Of a stretch of 64,000 bases of DNA, positions 53,770 to 63,990 are shown piece after piece. The translations under genes were made by a program, and so were the position numbers. The stretch lies in NCBI RefSeq assembly GCF_033954835.1, contig NZ_CP121471.1:2474501-2538500 (forward strand). Direction: 5' to 3'. Within the stretch, counting starts at the first letter, position 1. Every line of letters starts with the position of its first letter. The notes under the pieces are model-generated. The model did no database searches. It saw only the letters and a list, made by a program, of their open reading frames with translations, and had not been told where the DNA came from. The DNA comes from Thiorhodovibrio frisius. GTDB lineage: Bacteria > Pseudomonadota > Gammaproteobacteria > Chromatiales > Chromatiaceae.

Positions 53770-55003
53770 GGCCAACAGCCCGACCAATAGCCCCCAAATG
53801 CCCGCTGGCGCCTATGCGCTGCCGGATGCGCAGGGGCATTTCGGCATTTATGGTGGCATCTATGTGCCAGAAACCCTGATGCATCCGCTCGAGGAACTTC
53901 GCGCAGCCTACGAACGCTATCTGCGCGACCCGGACTTTCTAGCCGAGCTCGATGCCGATCTGCGCGACTATGTCGGGCGGCCCTCGGCGCTCTATCTGGC
54001 CGAGCGCTGGTCACGGAGACTCGGCGGGGCGCAAATTTTTCTCAAGCGTGAGGACCTCAACCACACAGGCGCGCACAAGGTGAACAACACGGTCGGCCAG
54101 GCGCTGCTCGCGCGACGCATGGGCAAGACCCGTATCATTGCCGAGACCGGCGCCGGTCAGCATGGCGTGGCCACCGCCACAGTGGCCGCGCGCCTGGGGC
54201 TGGAGTGCATTGTCTATATGGGCGAGGTCGATGTCGCCCGCCAGGAGGCCAATGTCTATCGCATGCGCCTGCTCGGTGCCGAGGTGGTGTCGGTCAAATC
54301 CGGCTCACGCACGCTCAAAGACGCCCTCAATGAGGCTATGCGCGACTGGGTGACCAATGTCGATGACACCTTTTACATCATCGGTACAGTCGCCGGCCCG
54401 CACCCTTATCCGGCCATGGTGCGCGACTTCCAAGCCGTGATTGGCCGCGAGACGCGTGCGCAGATGCTTGAGCGCACCGGCCGCCTGCCCGATGCGCTGG
54501 TCGCCTGTGTCGGCGGCGGTTCCAACGCCATGGGGCTCTTTTATCCCTTCATCGAGGATGCCGAGGTTCAATTACATGGCGTCGAGGCGGGTGGCGATGG
54601 CCTGACCACCGGTCGCCATGCCGCGCCCCTGTGCGCCGGGCGCTCCGGTGTGCTGCACGGTAACCGCACCTATCTGATGGAAGACGACAACGGCCAGATT
54701 CGCGAGACCCATTCCATCTCGGCCGGGCTCGACTACCCAGGCGTCGGCCCCGAGCATGCCTGGTTGAAAGACAGCGGGCGCGCGCATTACTCCGCCGTCA
54801 CCGACTCCCAGGCGCTGGCCGCCTTTCATGACCTGACCCGCACCGAGGGCATCATCCCGGCGCTCGAGACCAGCCATGCGCTGGCCCATACCGCTGAACT
54901 GGCCCCGCGCATGCGCAAGGATCAAAGCATCGTGGTCAATCTCTCCGGCCGCGGAGACAAGGACATGCACACAGTCGCTCAGCTCGACGGGATTTCGCTA
55001 TGA
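53750..55003 (+). CDS. trpB: Tryptophan synthase beta chain TrpB
   Basis: TrpB condenses indole with serine using PLP. The 417-residue protein has a full set of motifs: [17 protein letters not shown], the PLP Lys in [10 protein letters not shown] (residue 110), [14 protein letters not shown], the phosphate-binding [12 protein letters not shown] and [16 protein letters not shown]. It overlaps trpF by 20 bases and trpA by four (ATGA), giving a tightly coupled trpFBA operon. Confidence 0.98.
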   Translation: MATSLAEANSPTNSPQMPAGAYALPDAQGHFGIYGGIYVPETLMHPLEELRAAYERYLRDPDFLAELDADLRDYVGRPSALYLAERWSRRLGGAQIFLKREDLNHTGAHKVNNTVGQALLARRMGKTRIIAETGAGQHGVATATVAARLGLECIVYMGEVDVARQEANVYRMRLLGAEVVSVKSGSRTLKDALNEAMRDWVTNVDDTFYIIGTVAGPHPYPAMVRDFQAVIGRETRAQMLERTGRLPDALVACVGGGSNAMGLFYPFIEDAEVQLHGVEAGGDGLTTGRHAAPLCAGRSGVLHGNRTYLMEDDNGQIRETHSISAGLDYPGVGPEHAWLKDSGRAHYSAVTDSQALAAFHDLTRTEGIIPALETSHALAHTAELAPRMRKDQSIVVNLSGRGDKDMHTVAQLDGISL

Positions 55004-55842
55004 CCCAGGCAGTTGATCGCCCAGTCAGTCGCCCAGCCAATCGAATCGCGGCCCGTTTTGCCGCCTGTCGCGAACAGGGCCGCACGGCGCTGATCCCCTT
55101 CATCACCGGCGGCGATCCGACAGCGGACATGACAGTGCCGCTGATGCATCGGCTGGTCGCCAGTGGCGCCGATCTGATCGAACTGGGCGTGCCGTTTTCC
55201 GACCCCATTGCCGACGGGCCAGTCATCCAGCGCGCCACCGAGCGCGCCCTGGCCCAGGGCATGAGTTTGGGCGGGCTGCTGGAGCTGGTGCGCACCTTCC
55301 GGGCAGAAGACCAGGACACCCCGGTGGTGCTCATGGGCTATTTGAATCCCATCGAGGTGATGGGTTATGCCGACTTTGCCGCCCAAGCGGCAGATGCCGG
55401 GGTTGATGGCGTACTCATCGTCGATGTGCCGCCAGAAGAGGGCCATGATCTGGTCGATGCGCTCAAATCCCAGGGGCTGGATCTGGTTTATTTGCTTGCA
55501 CCCACCTCGGACGCCGGGCGAATCGAGCGAATCGGAGCGATTGCCTCGGGATTCGTCTACTATGTCTCGGTCAAGGGTGTGACGGGCGCCGGAAATCTCG
55601 ACCTGGACGCGGTGACTGATAAACTGGCCCTGATTCGCTCCCGCATCGACTTGCCAGTGGGCGTCGGCTTCGGTATCAAGGATGCTGCAACAGCCGCGAA
55701 GGTCGCTGGCATTGCCGATGCCGTCATCGTTGGCAGCGCCATTGTCGGCAGGATCGAGGCCCTGGTCGAACGGCCCGCCGAGATCCCTGACGCCGTGGGA
55801 GACTTCGTTGACAGTCTGCGCCAGGCCATCGACAAAGCCTGA
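55000..55842 (+). CDS. trpA: Tryptophan synthase alpha chain TrpA
   Basis: TrpA cleaves indole-3-glycerol phosphate and channels indole to TrpB. The 280-residue TIM-barrel protein contains [12 protein letters not shown], the catalytic Glu in [19 protein letters not shown] and the catalytic Asp in [11 protein letters not shown], as well as the phosphate-binding GVGFGIKD and VIVGSAIV segments. Its ATG overlaps the trpB stop. A palindromic repeat and terminator-like hairpins follow before accD. Confidence 0.98.
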   Translation: MTQAVDRPVSRPANRIAARFAACREQGRTALIPFITGGDPTADMTVPLMHRLVASGADLIELGVPFSDPIADGPVIQRATERALAQGMSLGGLLELVRTFRAEDQDTPVVLMGYLNPIEVMGYADFAAQAADAGVDGVLIVDVPPEEGHDLVDALKSQGLDLVYLLAPTSDAGRIERIGAIASGFVYYVSVKGVTGAGNLDLDAVTDKLALIRSRIDLPVGVGFGIKDAATAAKVAGIADAVIVGSAIVGRIEALVERPAEIPDAVGDFVDSLRQAIDKA

Positions 55843-55878
55843 GGTGATTTCCGAGGAGAAATGCCCTGGTGGTCAGCT

Positions 55879-55928
55879 TTTACTGTGAATCACGGGGATT
55901 CGTTATCCGGGGCAGTCGGGACTATGAA
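55879..55928. repeat. Dispersed palindromic (REP-like) repeat, short copy
   Basis: TTTACTGTGAA at 55879-55889 is identical to 3625-3635. The segment 55896-55928 (GGATT...TCCGGGG...CGGGAC.ATGA) matches 3693-3725 with mostly transition differences. It lies in the trpA-accD gap. Confidence 0.6.
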
Positions 55929-55943
55929 CATAAGAAGCGAATT

Positions 55944-55987
55944 GATTCGCCGAGCGAATCAGACGGACCCGGGTCCGAAACATTTTT
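55944..55987 (+). terminator. Two hairpins and a T-run between trpA and accD
   Basis: A perfect GATTCGC-CGA-GCGAATC hairpin (55944-55960) is followed by the 14-base palindrome CGGACCCGGGTCCG (55964-55977) and, six bases on, five T. The second hairpin plus T-run could end the trp operon by intrinsic termination, although the tract is short and slightly distant. Confidence 0.4.
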
Positions 55988-56023
55988 AACGCAAAAACAA
56001 AACATGACCAACAGGATACAAGC

Positions 56024-56884
56024 GTGAGCTGGTTCGAAAAACTGGTCCCTAGCCGGATTAAAATCGAGGCAAGCAATAAGCGCACGGTGCCCGAGGGGCT
56101 TTGGGCCAAGTGCCCCGGTTGCAGTGCCGTGCTCTACCGTGCCGAGCTTGAGCGCAATCTCGAGGTCTGCCCCAAGTGCGGGCATCACAATCGCATCAGT
56201 GCCCGGCGGCGCATCGACGTCTTTCTGGATCCCGACGCGCGCGAGGAAATCGGTGAAGATCTCGAATCCACCGATCCGCTCAAGTTCAAGGACCTGAAAA
56301 AATACCGCGACCGCCTGTCCCAGGCGCAAAAGCAGACCAGCGAGAAAGAAGCCATGGTGGTGATGCGCGGTCGACTCAAGCGCATGGCCTGCGTGACGGC
56401 GGCGTTTGAGTTCCGCTTTATGGGCGGCTCCATGGGGTCGGTGGTCGGGGAGCGCTTCGTGCGCGGGGTCGAGGCTGCGATTGAAGACAATGCCGCCCTA
56501 GTATGCTTTTCCGCTAGCGGCGGGGCGCGCATGCAGGAGTCGCTCTTCTCGCTGTTTCAGATGGCCAAGACCAGTGCCGCACTCGGGCGCTTGCGCGAGC
56601 GCAAATTGCCCTTTGTCTCGGTGATGACCGATCCGACCATGGGCGGAGTTTCGGCCAGTCTGGCCATGCTCGGCGACATCAACCTGGCCGAGCCACGGGC
56701 GCTGATCGGCTTCGCTGGCCCGCGGGTGATCGAACAAACCGTGCGGGAGACATTGCCCGAGGGCTTCCAGCAGAGCGAGTTTCTGCTCGAACATGGCGCG
56801 CTCGATGCCATTATTGATCGCCGCGAACACCGCGACCGCATCGGCAGTATGATTGCCATGCTGATGCGCCGTCCGCGACCCTGA
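56024..56884 (+). CDS. accD: Acetyl-CoA carboxylase carboxyltransferase beta subunit AccD
   Basis: AccD, with AccA, transfers carboxyl from biotin to acetyl-CoA, the committed step of fatty acid synthesis. The 286-residue product begins [12 protein letters not shown] with a GTG start at 56024 and AGGA upstream. It has a four-Cys zinc ribbon (CPGC...CPKC) and the crotonase-fold segments [18 protein letters not shown] and [15 protein letters not shown]. The position between trpA and folC is the standard gammaproteobacterial order. Confidence 0.97.
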   Translation: MSWFEKLVPSRIKIEASNKRTVPEGLWAKCPGCSAVLYRAELERNLEVCPKCGHHNRISARRRIDVFLDPDAREEIGEDLESTDPLKFKDLKKYRDRLSQAQKQTSEKEAMVVMRGRLKRMACVTAAFEFRFMGGSMGSVVGERFVRGVEAAIEDNAALVCFSASGGARMQESLFSLFQMAKTSAALGRLRERKLPFVSVMTDPTMGGVSASLAMLGDINLAEPRALIGFAGPRVIEQTVRETLPEGFQQSEFLLEHGALDAIIDRREHRDRIGSMIAMLMRRPRP

Positions 56885-56927
56885 GCGCGACGCGCCCAAG
56901 CCTTGGAGCCCAAGCCGGTCGCTGCCC

Positions 56928-58259
56928 ATGCGCTGGAACACCCTGACTGAATGGCTCGCCTGGCAGGAGGGGCTGCATCCCAAGCGCATTGATCTGCGTC
57001 TGGAACGCTTGCAGTCCGTGTGGCAAGCACTTGGCCCGCCGGCACTGCATGGACCAGTGATTACCGTCGGCGGCACCAACGGCAAGGGCTCCACTGTCAC
57101 TTACATCGACGCTTGCAGCCGCGCCGCAGGCCTCAGAACCGGCCTTTATACCTCCCCCCATCTGCTGCGCTACAACGAGCGGGTGCGTATTGACGGCGAG
57201 GAAGCCACCGACCAGGCACTGTGCCAGGCCTTTGATCGCATCGACCAGGCGCGCGGGGAGATTTCGCTGACGTATTTTGAGTTTGGCACCTTAGCTGCGC
57301 TTGAGTTGTTCAGCCGCGCTCAGGTTGAGCTGATCTTGTTGGAGGTCGGGCTTGGCGGGCGGCTCGATGCGGTCAATCTGCTCGATGCCGACATCGCCAT
57401 CGTCACCAGCATTGGCCGCGACCACATGGCCTGGCTGGGCGAGGACCCAAATCAAATCGCTTTTGAGAAAGCGGGCATTTTCCGCCCCGGCCGTCCGGCC
57501 ATCATCGGCAGTCGCGAGCCGCCACCGCGTCTGCGCGGGCAGGCCGAGGCCATCGCTGCCCAGGTCCACCAACTCGGGTGGGAGTTCGATTGGGAACTGG
57601 CGGGCACTGAGGGCGAGCAGCAGACATGGCACTGGCGACACGTCGATGGGGCAGAACTGTTGAATTTGCCGCTGCCGGCGCTGACAGGGCAGGTGCAGCT
57701 CGACAATGCATCCGCTGCGCTCTGTGCGCTCCGTCTGCTTGCGCTGGAGCAGCGAGTAGCCTGGCCGATGGGGGATGCTCACCTGCGTGCCGGGCTGAGC
57801 GCGGCCAGACTGCCAGGGCGCTTTCAGCGCATCCCGGGCGCACTCAGCTGGATTTTTGATGTCGCCCATAATCAGGACGCCGCGCGCGTGCTGGCAGAGA
57901 ATCTTCGCGAGCTTGAGATCGCGGGGCATGTCCATCTGGTCTTCGCCGTGTTTGAAGACAAAGAGGCCGAGGCCATCGCTGCTATTCTGGCGCCCGTGGT
58001 GGATTTCTGGTACCTGGCCGAGCCGCCCGGAAAACGCGCCATGCCGGTGGAGACACTGGCGGCAAAGGTGATCGCGGCAACTGGGACCGACCCCATGATG
58101 TGCGATGATCTGAGCGAAGCCTTTCAGCTGGCAGAGACCTGCGCATCGGGTGATGATCTGATCCTGGTGACGGGCTCTTTCATGACGGTGGAAGCCGCCG
58201 TGCATTATTGCGGGCCTGCGGCCGCTTCAGCCGCTATCGCAAGCAAGGCTCCTGTATAA
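56928..58259 (+). CDS. folC: Folylpolyglutamate/dihydrofolate synthase FolC
   Basis: FolC adds glutamate to dihydropteroate and folates. The 443-residue ligase has the P-loop ITVGGTNGKGSTVTYID, TSPHLLRYNERVRIDG, LLEVGLGGRLDAVN, TSIGRDHMAWLG and DVAHNQDAARVLA. These are the Mur-ligase family ATP and folate sites, all intact. It follows accD after 43 bases. The stop codon overlaps a TATAAT box that may serve the next gene. Confidence 0.96.
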   Translation: MRWNTLTEWLAWQEGLHPKRIDLRLERLQSVWQALGPPALHGPVITVGGTNGKGSTVTYIDACSRAAGLRTGLYTSPHLLRYNERVRIDGEEATDQALCQAFDRIDQARGEISLTYFEFGTLAALELFSRAQVELILLEVGLGGRLDAVNLLDADIAIVTSIGRDHMAWLGEDPNQIAFEKAGIFRPGRPAIIGSREPPPRLRGQAEAIAAQVHQLGWEFDWELAGTEGEQQTWHWRHVDGAELLNLPLPALTGQVQLDNASAALCALRLLALEQRVAWPMGDAHLRAGLSAARLPGRFQRIPGALSWIFDVAHNQDAARVLAENLRELEIAGHVHLVFAVFEDKEAEAIAAILAPVVDFWYLAEPPGKRAMPVETLAAKVIAATGTDPMMCDDLSEAFQLAETCASGDDLILVTGSFMTVEAAVHYCGPAAASAAIASKAPV

Positions 58260-58260
58260 T
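58255..58260 (+). promoter_or_regulatory. Possible -10 element before the SPOR-domain gene
   Basis: A perfect TATAAT sits at the folC stop, 45 bases before the next ATG, with AGGAGG at 58287-58292 as ribosome-binding site. No clear -35 is found at the right spacing. Confidence 0.35.
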
Positions 58261-58304
58261 GCGCGGCATGAATTGGCAAAGCACACAGGAGGCAGAGTCA
58301 CGCG

Positions 58305-59006
58305 ATGGATGAAAACGCCAAACGTCGGCTAGTCGGTGCTGCGGTGCTGGTCGCCCTGATGGTTATTTTTGTTCCCATGCTGGTTGATCGCAAAGACGAC
58401 GACCAGCTTGGCGAGCCGATCGTGATCCCGAATCCACCCGCGTTCGACTCGCGCTTTGATTCATCGGTCGAGCCTGCTGCGAATGAGTTTAATCGCCCGC
58501 TGCCTGAGCCCGAAGCGCCGGTTCAAACGCAACCCCCAGCCGAACGCATACCACAAGCGCACTCAGACGCGCGTGATCTGCGTCCTGGCGCAGTACGGCC
58601 GCCCCCGGTCGAGGTTGAACGCCAACCCATCAAACCCATTGCTCCTGCGCCCACGCAACAAGCACCGCCGCCCGAGAAACCCGCCCCCCGGGTCTCAGGC
58701 ACAACGCCATCGTCGCAACCGGCACCTGTCGCCAAACCCATTGAGAAGCCCCCGGCAGTCCCGGCAGGCGTCACATCCTGGGTCGTGCAGGTGGCCAGTC
58801 TGAGCGTAGCGGATGCGGCTACAGGCCTGCGCGACAAGTTGCGGAGCAAGGGCTACTCTGCCTTTGTCGAGCAGGCCCAGATCAACGGCGCCACCTTTTA
58901 CCGCGTTCGGGTGGGGCCTGAATCAGACCGCGCCCGTGCCGATAAGATGGCGACCGCCATTGGCGCGGAAACGGGCGGCACGCCCTTGGTTCAAAAATAC
59001 CGCTAA
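58305..59006 (+). CDS. dedD: SPOR-domain cell division protein (DedD-like)
   Basis: The 233-residue protein has a short cytoplasmic start, one membrane helix (VGAAVLVALMVIFVPMLV), a proline-rich periplasmic linker and a C-terminal SPOR domain (WVVQVASLSVADAATGLRDK through YRVRVGPES). SPOR domains bind denuded glycan strands at the septum, and DedD supports constriction. Its place between folC and cvpA matches E. coli dedD. The symbol is assigned from synteny and domain layout. Confidence 0.9.
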   Translation: MDENAKRRLVGAAVLVALMVIFVPMLVDRKDDDQLGEPIVIPNPPAFDSRFDSSVEPAANEFNRPLPEPEAPVQTQPPAERIPQAHSDARDLRPGAVRPPPVEVERQPIKPIAPAPTQQAPPPEKPAPRVSGTTPSSQPAPVAKPIEKPPAVPAGVTSWVVQVASLSVADAATGLRDKLRSKGYSAFVEQAQINGATFYRVRVGPESDRARADKMATAIGAETGGTPLVQKYR

Positions 59007-59056
59007 GTATACACCATGCTACTCGACGCAAAGGCCACAGGCAGAGGTAAGTGCAA

Positions 59057-59548
59057 ATGATCTGGGTCGACTACGCCATTATCGGCATCATTGTGCTGTC
59101 GGCCATTATTGGCCTGGTGCGCGGGCTCATTAAAGAAGTCGTCTCCCTGGCCATCTGGGGTGTGGCCATCTTTGTGGCCTGGACTTTCTACCTACCGGTC
59201 TCTGAGATGCTGACGCCCTGGGTATCCACTCCCTCGCTGCGCCTGGGGCTCGCGGTGCTGCTGCTGGTGATTGGGGTGCTCTTCCTTGGAGCCATTTTTG
59301 CCTACATCCTCACTTTGCTGGTCGAGAAAACCGGCCTGTCCGGCACTGACCGGCTGTTGGGGCTGGTGTTTGGCGCTGCGCGCGGTGCCGTTATTGTGGC
59401 GCTCGCGGTTTTTCTGGCGGCCCTGACGCCACTGACCGCCGACCCCTGGTGGCAGCAGTCCCAACTGCTGGGGCATTTCCAGCATCTGGCCGATCAGCTC
59501 CTGGCACTGGTGCCGCCTGAATTGACGGCTCGGGTCAAATCGCTCTAG
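59057..59548 (+). CDS. cvpA: CvpA family membrane protein
   Basis: The 163-residue protein has four hydrophobic helices and the family start WVDYAIIGIIVLSAIIGLVR followed by GLIKEVVSLAIWG. In E. coli, CvpA is needed for colicin V production and envelope tolerance; its biochemical role is unknown. The ATG at 59057 is preferred to a GTG two codons earlier. It lies directly before purF, the conserved cvpA-purF arrangement. Confidence 0.93.
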   Translation: MIWVDYAIIGIIVLSAIIGLVRGLIKEVVSLAIWGVAIFVAWTFYLPVSEMLTPWVSTPSLRLGLAVLLLVIGVLFLGAIFAYILTLLVEKTGLSGTDRLLGLVFGAARGAVIVALAVFLAALTPLTADPWWQQSQLLGHFQHLADQLLALVPPELTARVKSL

Positions 59549-59687
59549 CGCGCAAGATCCCAGCCACCCCGGATGATCACCCCTTGTTTCACGATGACCA
59601 TGATGACTGGCCAGTTCTTGCCGCTGGTCAAATGGCTGTCGTGCGTTTCACAACTGCCGGCCAGAACGGGGGCTGACTGAGGGCATT

Positions 59688-61217
59688 ATGTGTGGCATTG
59701 TCGGCGTCGTCGGTAAGCACCCGGTCAACCAGCTCCTCTATGATGCGCTGCTGGTCCTCCAGCATCGCGGGCAGGATGCCGCTGGCATCGTCACCAGCGA
59801 CCAGGAAAAACTCCACATGCGCAAGGACAACGGCCTTGCGCGCGATGTCTTCCGCACCCGCCACATGCTGCGCCTGCGCGGCAACATGGGCATCGGCCAT
59901 GTGCGTTATCCCACAGCCGGCGCATCCAGCTCAGCCGAGGCACAGCCCTTCTACGTCAACTCCCCCTATGGCATCGTGCTGGCGCACAACGGCAATCTGA
60001 CCAATGCCGAGGAATTAAAACGCGACGTTTTTGTCGATGACCTGCGCCACATCAACACCAATTCGGATTCTGAAATCCTGCTGAACGTCTTTGCCCACGA
60101 GTTGCAGGTGCAAAACAAACTGCGCATCGACGAACAAGATATTTTCAATGCCATCGAGGGCGTGCATCGTCGCTGCCGTGGTGGCTATGCAGTGGTGGCC
60201 ATGATCCCCGGGTTCGGGATTGTTGGTTTTCGCGATCCGCACGGGATCAGGCCAATCGTTTACGGCAAACGCGAGACCACTGGCGGCACCGAGTACATGG
60301 TCGCCTCCGAGAGCGTTGCGCTCGACACAGTAGGATTCAACCTTGTCTCCGACATCGCGCCCGGCGAGGCGGTCTTTATCAGCGCCGATGGCGAGATTCA
60401 CACCCGCCAGTGCGCACCCCAGCCGGTGCTCTCACCCTGCATTTTCGAGTTCGTCTACTTCGCGCGGCCGGATTCCGTCATCGACAATATCTCAGTGCAC
60501 AAGGCCCGTTCGCGCATGGGCAAAAAGCTGGCGGCTAAAATCAAACGCACCTGGCCAGGGCACGATATCGACGTCGTCATTCCGGTGCCGGATACCAGCC
60601 GCACTGCTGCGCTGCAACTGGCCAATCATCTGGGTGTGCCCTATGCCGAGGGTTTCATAAAAAACCGCTACATTGGGCGCACCTTCATTATGCCGGGGCA
60701 GACGGTGCGCAAAAAATCTGTCCGCCAGAAGCTCAACGCCATTCATTTCGAGTTTCGCAAGAAAAACGTCCTGCTGGTGGATGATTCCATCGTGCGCGGC
60801 ACCACCTCCCGGCAGATCATTGAAATGGCACGCGAGGCCGGGGCCAAAAAGGTCTATCTCGCATCGGCCGCGCCGCCGGTGCGTTTTCCGAATGTTTATG
60901 GAATCGACATGCCGGCGGCGAGCGAGCTTGTTGCTCATGGCCGTAGCGAATGGGACATCGAACGCTTGCTTGGCTGCGACCGGCTGATCTTTCAAGATCT
61001 CCAGGACCTGATTGAAGCCGTGCAGAAAAAGACCAAAAGCCTGGTCGACCGCTTCGATACGTCCGTGTTTGATGGTGTTTATATCACCGGCGATGTGAGC
61101 GAAGACTATCTGGCCAATCTGGAGCGCGTTCGCGGCGAGGCCGCTCGCACGCAAAAAACCGCTGATGATAGCGGTGAGAACGAAGCCGACATGATCGGCC
61201 TGTACAACCCCGCCTGA
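59688..61217 (+). CDS. purF: Amidophosphoribosyltransferase PurF
   Basis: PurF makes phosphoribosylamine from PRPP and glutamine, the first step of purine synthesis. The 509-residue enzyme begins MCGIVGVVG, exposing Cys2 as the N-terminal nucleophile without a propeptide. It continues with [31 protein letters not shown] and the PRPP loop [23 protein letters not shown] precedes the ATG. A short GC-rich inverted repeat overlaps the stop but lacks a T-run. Confidence 0.98.
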   Translation: MCGIVGVVGKHPVNQLLYDALLVLQHRGQDAAGIVTSDQEKLHMRKDNGLARDVFRTRHMLRLRGNMGIGHVRYPTAGASSSAEAQPFYVNSPYGIVLAHNGNLTNAEELKRDVFVDDLRHINTNSDSEILLNVFAHELQVQNKLRIDEQDIFNAIEGVHRRCRGGYAVVAMIPGFGIVGFRDPHGIRPIVYGKRETTGGTEYMVASESVALDTVGFNLVSDIAPGEAVFISADGEIHTRQCAPQPVLSPCIFEFVYFARPDSVIDNISVHKARSRMGKKLAAKIKRTWPGHDIDVVIPVPDTSRTAALQLANHLGVPYAEGFIKNRYIGRTFIMPGQTVRKKSVRQKLNAIHFEFRKKNVLLVDDSIVRGTTSRQIIEMAREAGAKKVYLASAAPPVRFPNVYGIDMPAASELVAHGRSEWDIERLLGCDRLIFQDLQDLIEAVQKKTKSLVDRFDTSVFDGVYITGDVSEDYLANLERVRGEAARTQKTADDSGENEADMIGLYNPA

Positions 61218-61278
61218 GGCGGGCGGGCAAGCATCCAAATGCGTCCCAGCAATTTCTCCTGCCACCCGCGCTCAGCGA

Positions 61279-62475
61279 ATGACCACCGCCATGGATGATG
61301 GCATCGAGCACTTTCCGGGTTTCAGCACTCGCGCACTCCGAGTCGGGCATGATCGCACAGCCGAGGGCGAGCACAGCGAACCCATTTTTGCGACATCCAG
61401 TTTTGTCTTCGCCTCTGCCGCCGAGGCCGCCGCCCGCTTCAGCGGCGATGCACCAGGCAATGTCTACACCCGCTTTACCAACCCAACGGTCCAAGCTTTC
61501 GAGCAGCGGCTGAATGCCCTTGAGGGCGGCGCTGGCTGTGTCGCAACGGCCTCCGGCATGGCGGCCATCCTGACCATGGCACTTGGCCTGTTAAAGAGCG
61601 GGGACCAGATTCTCGCCTCCCGCAGCCTGTTCGGCAGCACCAGCATGTTGTTCGATAAATATCTGGCACGCTTTGGTATCCAGACCCGTTATGTGCCACT
61701 GGATGACCTCGACGCCTGGCGCGCCGCGATCGAGTCAGATACCCGGCTGCTGTTTCTCGAGACTCCATCCAACCCCTTGGCTGAAATGACCGAGATCGCG
61801 CCTTTGGCTGAACTCGCGCATCAGCATGGCTGTCTGCTCGCGGTCGACAACTGCTTTGCTACCCCAGCCTTACAGCGTCCGCTGGAGTGGGGCGCTGACC
61901 TCGTTATTCACTCCGCGACCAAGTATCTGGACGGGCAGGGCCGTTGCCTGGGTGGCGCGGTCATCGCGCGCGATCCAGCCGTCATTGCCGAAGTGTTCGG
62001 CGTGGTGCGCACCGCTGGTCCTTCCATGAGTCCCTTCAACGCCTGGGTCTTTCTGAAGGGGCTGGAGACCCTCAGCCTGCGCATGCGCGCCCACTCAGAG
62101 GCAGCCCAACAACTCGCCGAATGGCTGGCCGCGCATCCCACCGTTACCAAGGTGCATTACCCCGGGCTGACCCAGCATCCCCAGCATCACTTGATCGGCC
62201 GCCAGATGCAGCGTCCGGGCGGCATCCTGTCGTTCGAGGTCGGAGGTGACCGCGACGCCGCCTGGCGCGTCATCGACCACACCCGCATGCTCTCCATCAC
62301 CGCCAATCTTGGCGATACCAAAACCACCATCACCCACCCCGCCACCACCACCCACGCCCGCCTGACACCCGAAGAACGCACCGCCGCCGGCATCACCGAC
62401 GGTCTGATCCGCATCGCCGTGGGGCTGGAAGATATCGCAGATATTCAGGCCGACCTAGCGCGCGGACTCAAGTGA
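61279..62475 (+). CDS. metZ: O-succinylhomoserine sulfhydrylase MetZ
   Basis: The 398-residue PLP enzyme of the Cys/Met metabolism family has YTRFTNPTVQAFEQRLNALE, SGMAAI, TPSNPLAE, the PLP Lys in HSATKYLDGQGR (about residue 215) and a C-terminal SLGDTKTTITHPATTTH-like region (here NLGDTKTTITHPATTTHARL). MetZ forms homocysteine directly from O-succinylhomoserine and sulfide. Its place after purF is conserved in pseudomonads and relatives, and supports metZ over metB. The start is ATG 61279 or 61291. Its last codons form part of a direct repeat also found at 63937. Confidence 0.93.
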   Translation: MTTAMDDGIEHFPGFSTRALRVGHDRTAEGEHSEPIFATSSFVFASAAEAAARFSGDAPGNVYTRFTNPTVQAFEQRLNALEGGAGCVATASGMAAILTMALGLLKSGDQILASRSLFGSTSMLFDKYLARFGIQTRYVPLDDLDAWRAAIESDTRLLFLETPSNPLAEMTEIAPLAELAHQHGCLLAVDNCFATPALQRPLEWGADLVIHSATKYLDGQGRCLGGAVIARDPAVIAEVFGVVRTAGPSMSPFNAWVFLKGLETLSLRMRAHSEAAQQLAEWLAAHPTVTKVHYPGLTQHPQHHLIGRQMQRPGGILSFEVGGDRDAAWRVIDHTRMLSITANLGDTKTTITHPATTTHARLTPEERTAAGITDGLIRIAVGLEDIADIQADLARGLK

Positions 62476-62506
62476 GGCGCCGCGCAATAGCACGCACCAT
62501 GGGTGG
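62452..62506. repeat. Direct repeat at the metZ 3' end, left copy
   Basis: The last eight metZ codons and the next ~30 bases match 63937-63990 at roughly 80 percent with one gap, including the identical 16-base core TGAGGCGCCGCGCAAT. In this copy the TGA is the metZ stop. Confidence 0.65.
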
Positions 62507-62587
62507 GTAAGCATCGCCGCGTCCGTCACCCAACCCAAGCGTATTTGCTACAGCTATATATTTACCCTTGACTGAGAGGGGGCCTTT

Positions 62588-63826
62588 ATGGCTTTGCCAA
62601 TCATCTCCGTGTATTCTGTTCAGCATACCCTTCAAGTCGGGTCAGAATTACTGCTGATCGCTTATCTTTTTTTGACGGGTTTGAGCTTTATAGCAAGTTT
62701 TGCGATACAAAAAGCAGAGGTTACAACAACAGCGCTGGATATCGTCCGACTTCAACTACGGCTCTACTTCTGGATATCCTTAATCACTTGGCTTGTCCTG
62801 ACGTTACTATCCATCGGGTCTTATACCGACGCATATTTGGTCACACTTCCTTTTGAAGACAGCTTGTCTTCTATCTACAAGGCATTGGGCTTGTTGCGGC
62901 GCAGTGATCCCGAGCCTGCGTATTTTCTGAACTTCATTTCGGTCTTCGTTATTTTTATATTTATCCCGATGCCTTTCATGATGAGTAACAAACGCCTCAA
63001 TCGCTCGTTCAAAAAGGCTGCCCTGCTCATGAGCCAAAAAGATTTGATGCCTGGCACATCTATGACTATCAAGTCTTTTGAGCCTGACAAACTGCTGCCA
63101 GCGGAACTTGCTCAGAAGATGGTTAGATCAAGTTCAGAAGCCATGGTGTGGGTTGATCGTGTCTATGACAAGAACGAGTATGCGCGCTATGCAAAAATCT
63201 GGGCTGCAAGCCAGGAGCTGTATGAATATCGCAATGAACACATTGACTTGGAGTGGTCGGAAACCAACGTCAAGATTGATATCAGTCGGCGAAACAAAGA
63301 TGCCATTGAAGCGACGGTTTATGAAGAATTGCTTTTTGACGGACTATGCATGCGTTTGCCTAAGGTATTTAATCAAGAGATGCCAACGGTGCTAAAAGAA
63401 GTCTGCTTGTCAAAAAGAGACGCTGGTGGCGAGACGTTGCGCGAACCCAGGCGCTATAACCCGATTTTCAAATGGCTAAAAAAATCCAGGGATATGAACG
63501 GAAACCTCGTATTCGAATTTTCTCCTCCGGCGTTCAGTTCAGGAGGAGGGGATAAGCCCGAGGTTTTCGTCGGCGAGTTAGAGAGAGCACCCGAGTTAGC
63601 CTCAGTAGACCCTTATCTGCAATACTTTGGCGTACTGGGGCAGGATCTGTTTTTGTTTTTTCACACCGGTCTCTCTGGCAATCTGCTCGAATTTAATCTA
63701 AGAGAAAGCGCAGCTGAGAATCTGGTCGCGTTTAAAAAGGATCTGCGCCTCATCATGGCACGACTCAAGGCTGTGGAGCCATTGCTTGATCGGCTGGCGA
63801 GTGAAGTCATGTTGGCTTCACGGTAA
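62588..63826 (+). CDS. Membrane protein of unknown function
   Basis: I do not recognise this 412-residue protein. It has three hydrophobic helices in the first ~130 residues (LLLIAYLFLTGLSFIASFAI, LYFWISLITWLVLTLLSIGS, FISVFVIFIFIPMPFMM). A soluble mainly alpha/beta region of about 280 residues follows, without visible catalytic or nucleotide-binding motifs; VWVDRVYDKNEYARYAKIWA and PYLQYFGVLGQDLFLFFHTG are its most distinctive segments. The ATG is preceded by GAGAGGGGG. Base composition is more AT-rich than in the trp-to-metZ block, and the gene is bracketed by the metZ-end direct repeats, suggesting insertion. Confidence 0.75.
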   Translation: MALPIISVYSVQHTLQVGSELLLIAYLFLTGLSFIASFAIQKAEVTTTALDIVRLQLRLYFWISLITWLVLTLLSIGSYTDAYLVTLPFEDSLSSIYKALGLLRRSDPEPAYFLNFISVFVIFIFIPMPFMMSNKRLNRSFKKAALLMSQKDLMPGTSMTIKSFEPDKLLPAELAQKMVRSSSEAMVWVDRVYDKNEYARYAKIWAASQELYEYRNEHIDLEWSETNVKIDISRRNKDAIEATVYEELLFDGLCMRLPKVFNQEMPTVLKEVCLSKRDAGGETLREPRRYNPIFKWLKKSRDMNGNLVFEFSPPAFSSGGGDKPEVFVGELERAPELASVDPYLQYFGVLGQDLFLFFHTGLSGNLLEFNLRESAAENLVAFKKDLRLIMARLKAVEPLLDRLASEVMLASR

Positions 63827-63936
63827 ACCTCTTTGTATTCTGCTGGCTTCGTTACCGAAACCCTGTGAGCTTTCCGCTCGTTCTTGGCCGGGTGACGGCT
63901 ACGGGGGACGCAGTGAAACCCGCCGGCATCCCGTCA

Positions 63937-63990
63937 GACCTGGCCGCGGACTCGACTGAGGCGCCGCGCAATGGCGTGCATAATCGGCGG
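63937..63990. repeat. Direct repeat of the metZ 3' end, right copy
   Basis: The copy begins GACCTGGCCGCGGACTC and carries the same 16-base core as 62452-62506. Its coding content is frameshifted relative to metZ. It lies about 110 bases after the preceding gene and near the window end. Confidence 0.65.

Noticed and set aside
61207-61224. GC-rich inverted repeat at the purF stop as a terminator
   Set aside because: The stem is short with a three-base loop, and no T-run follows.
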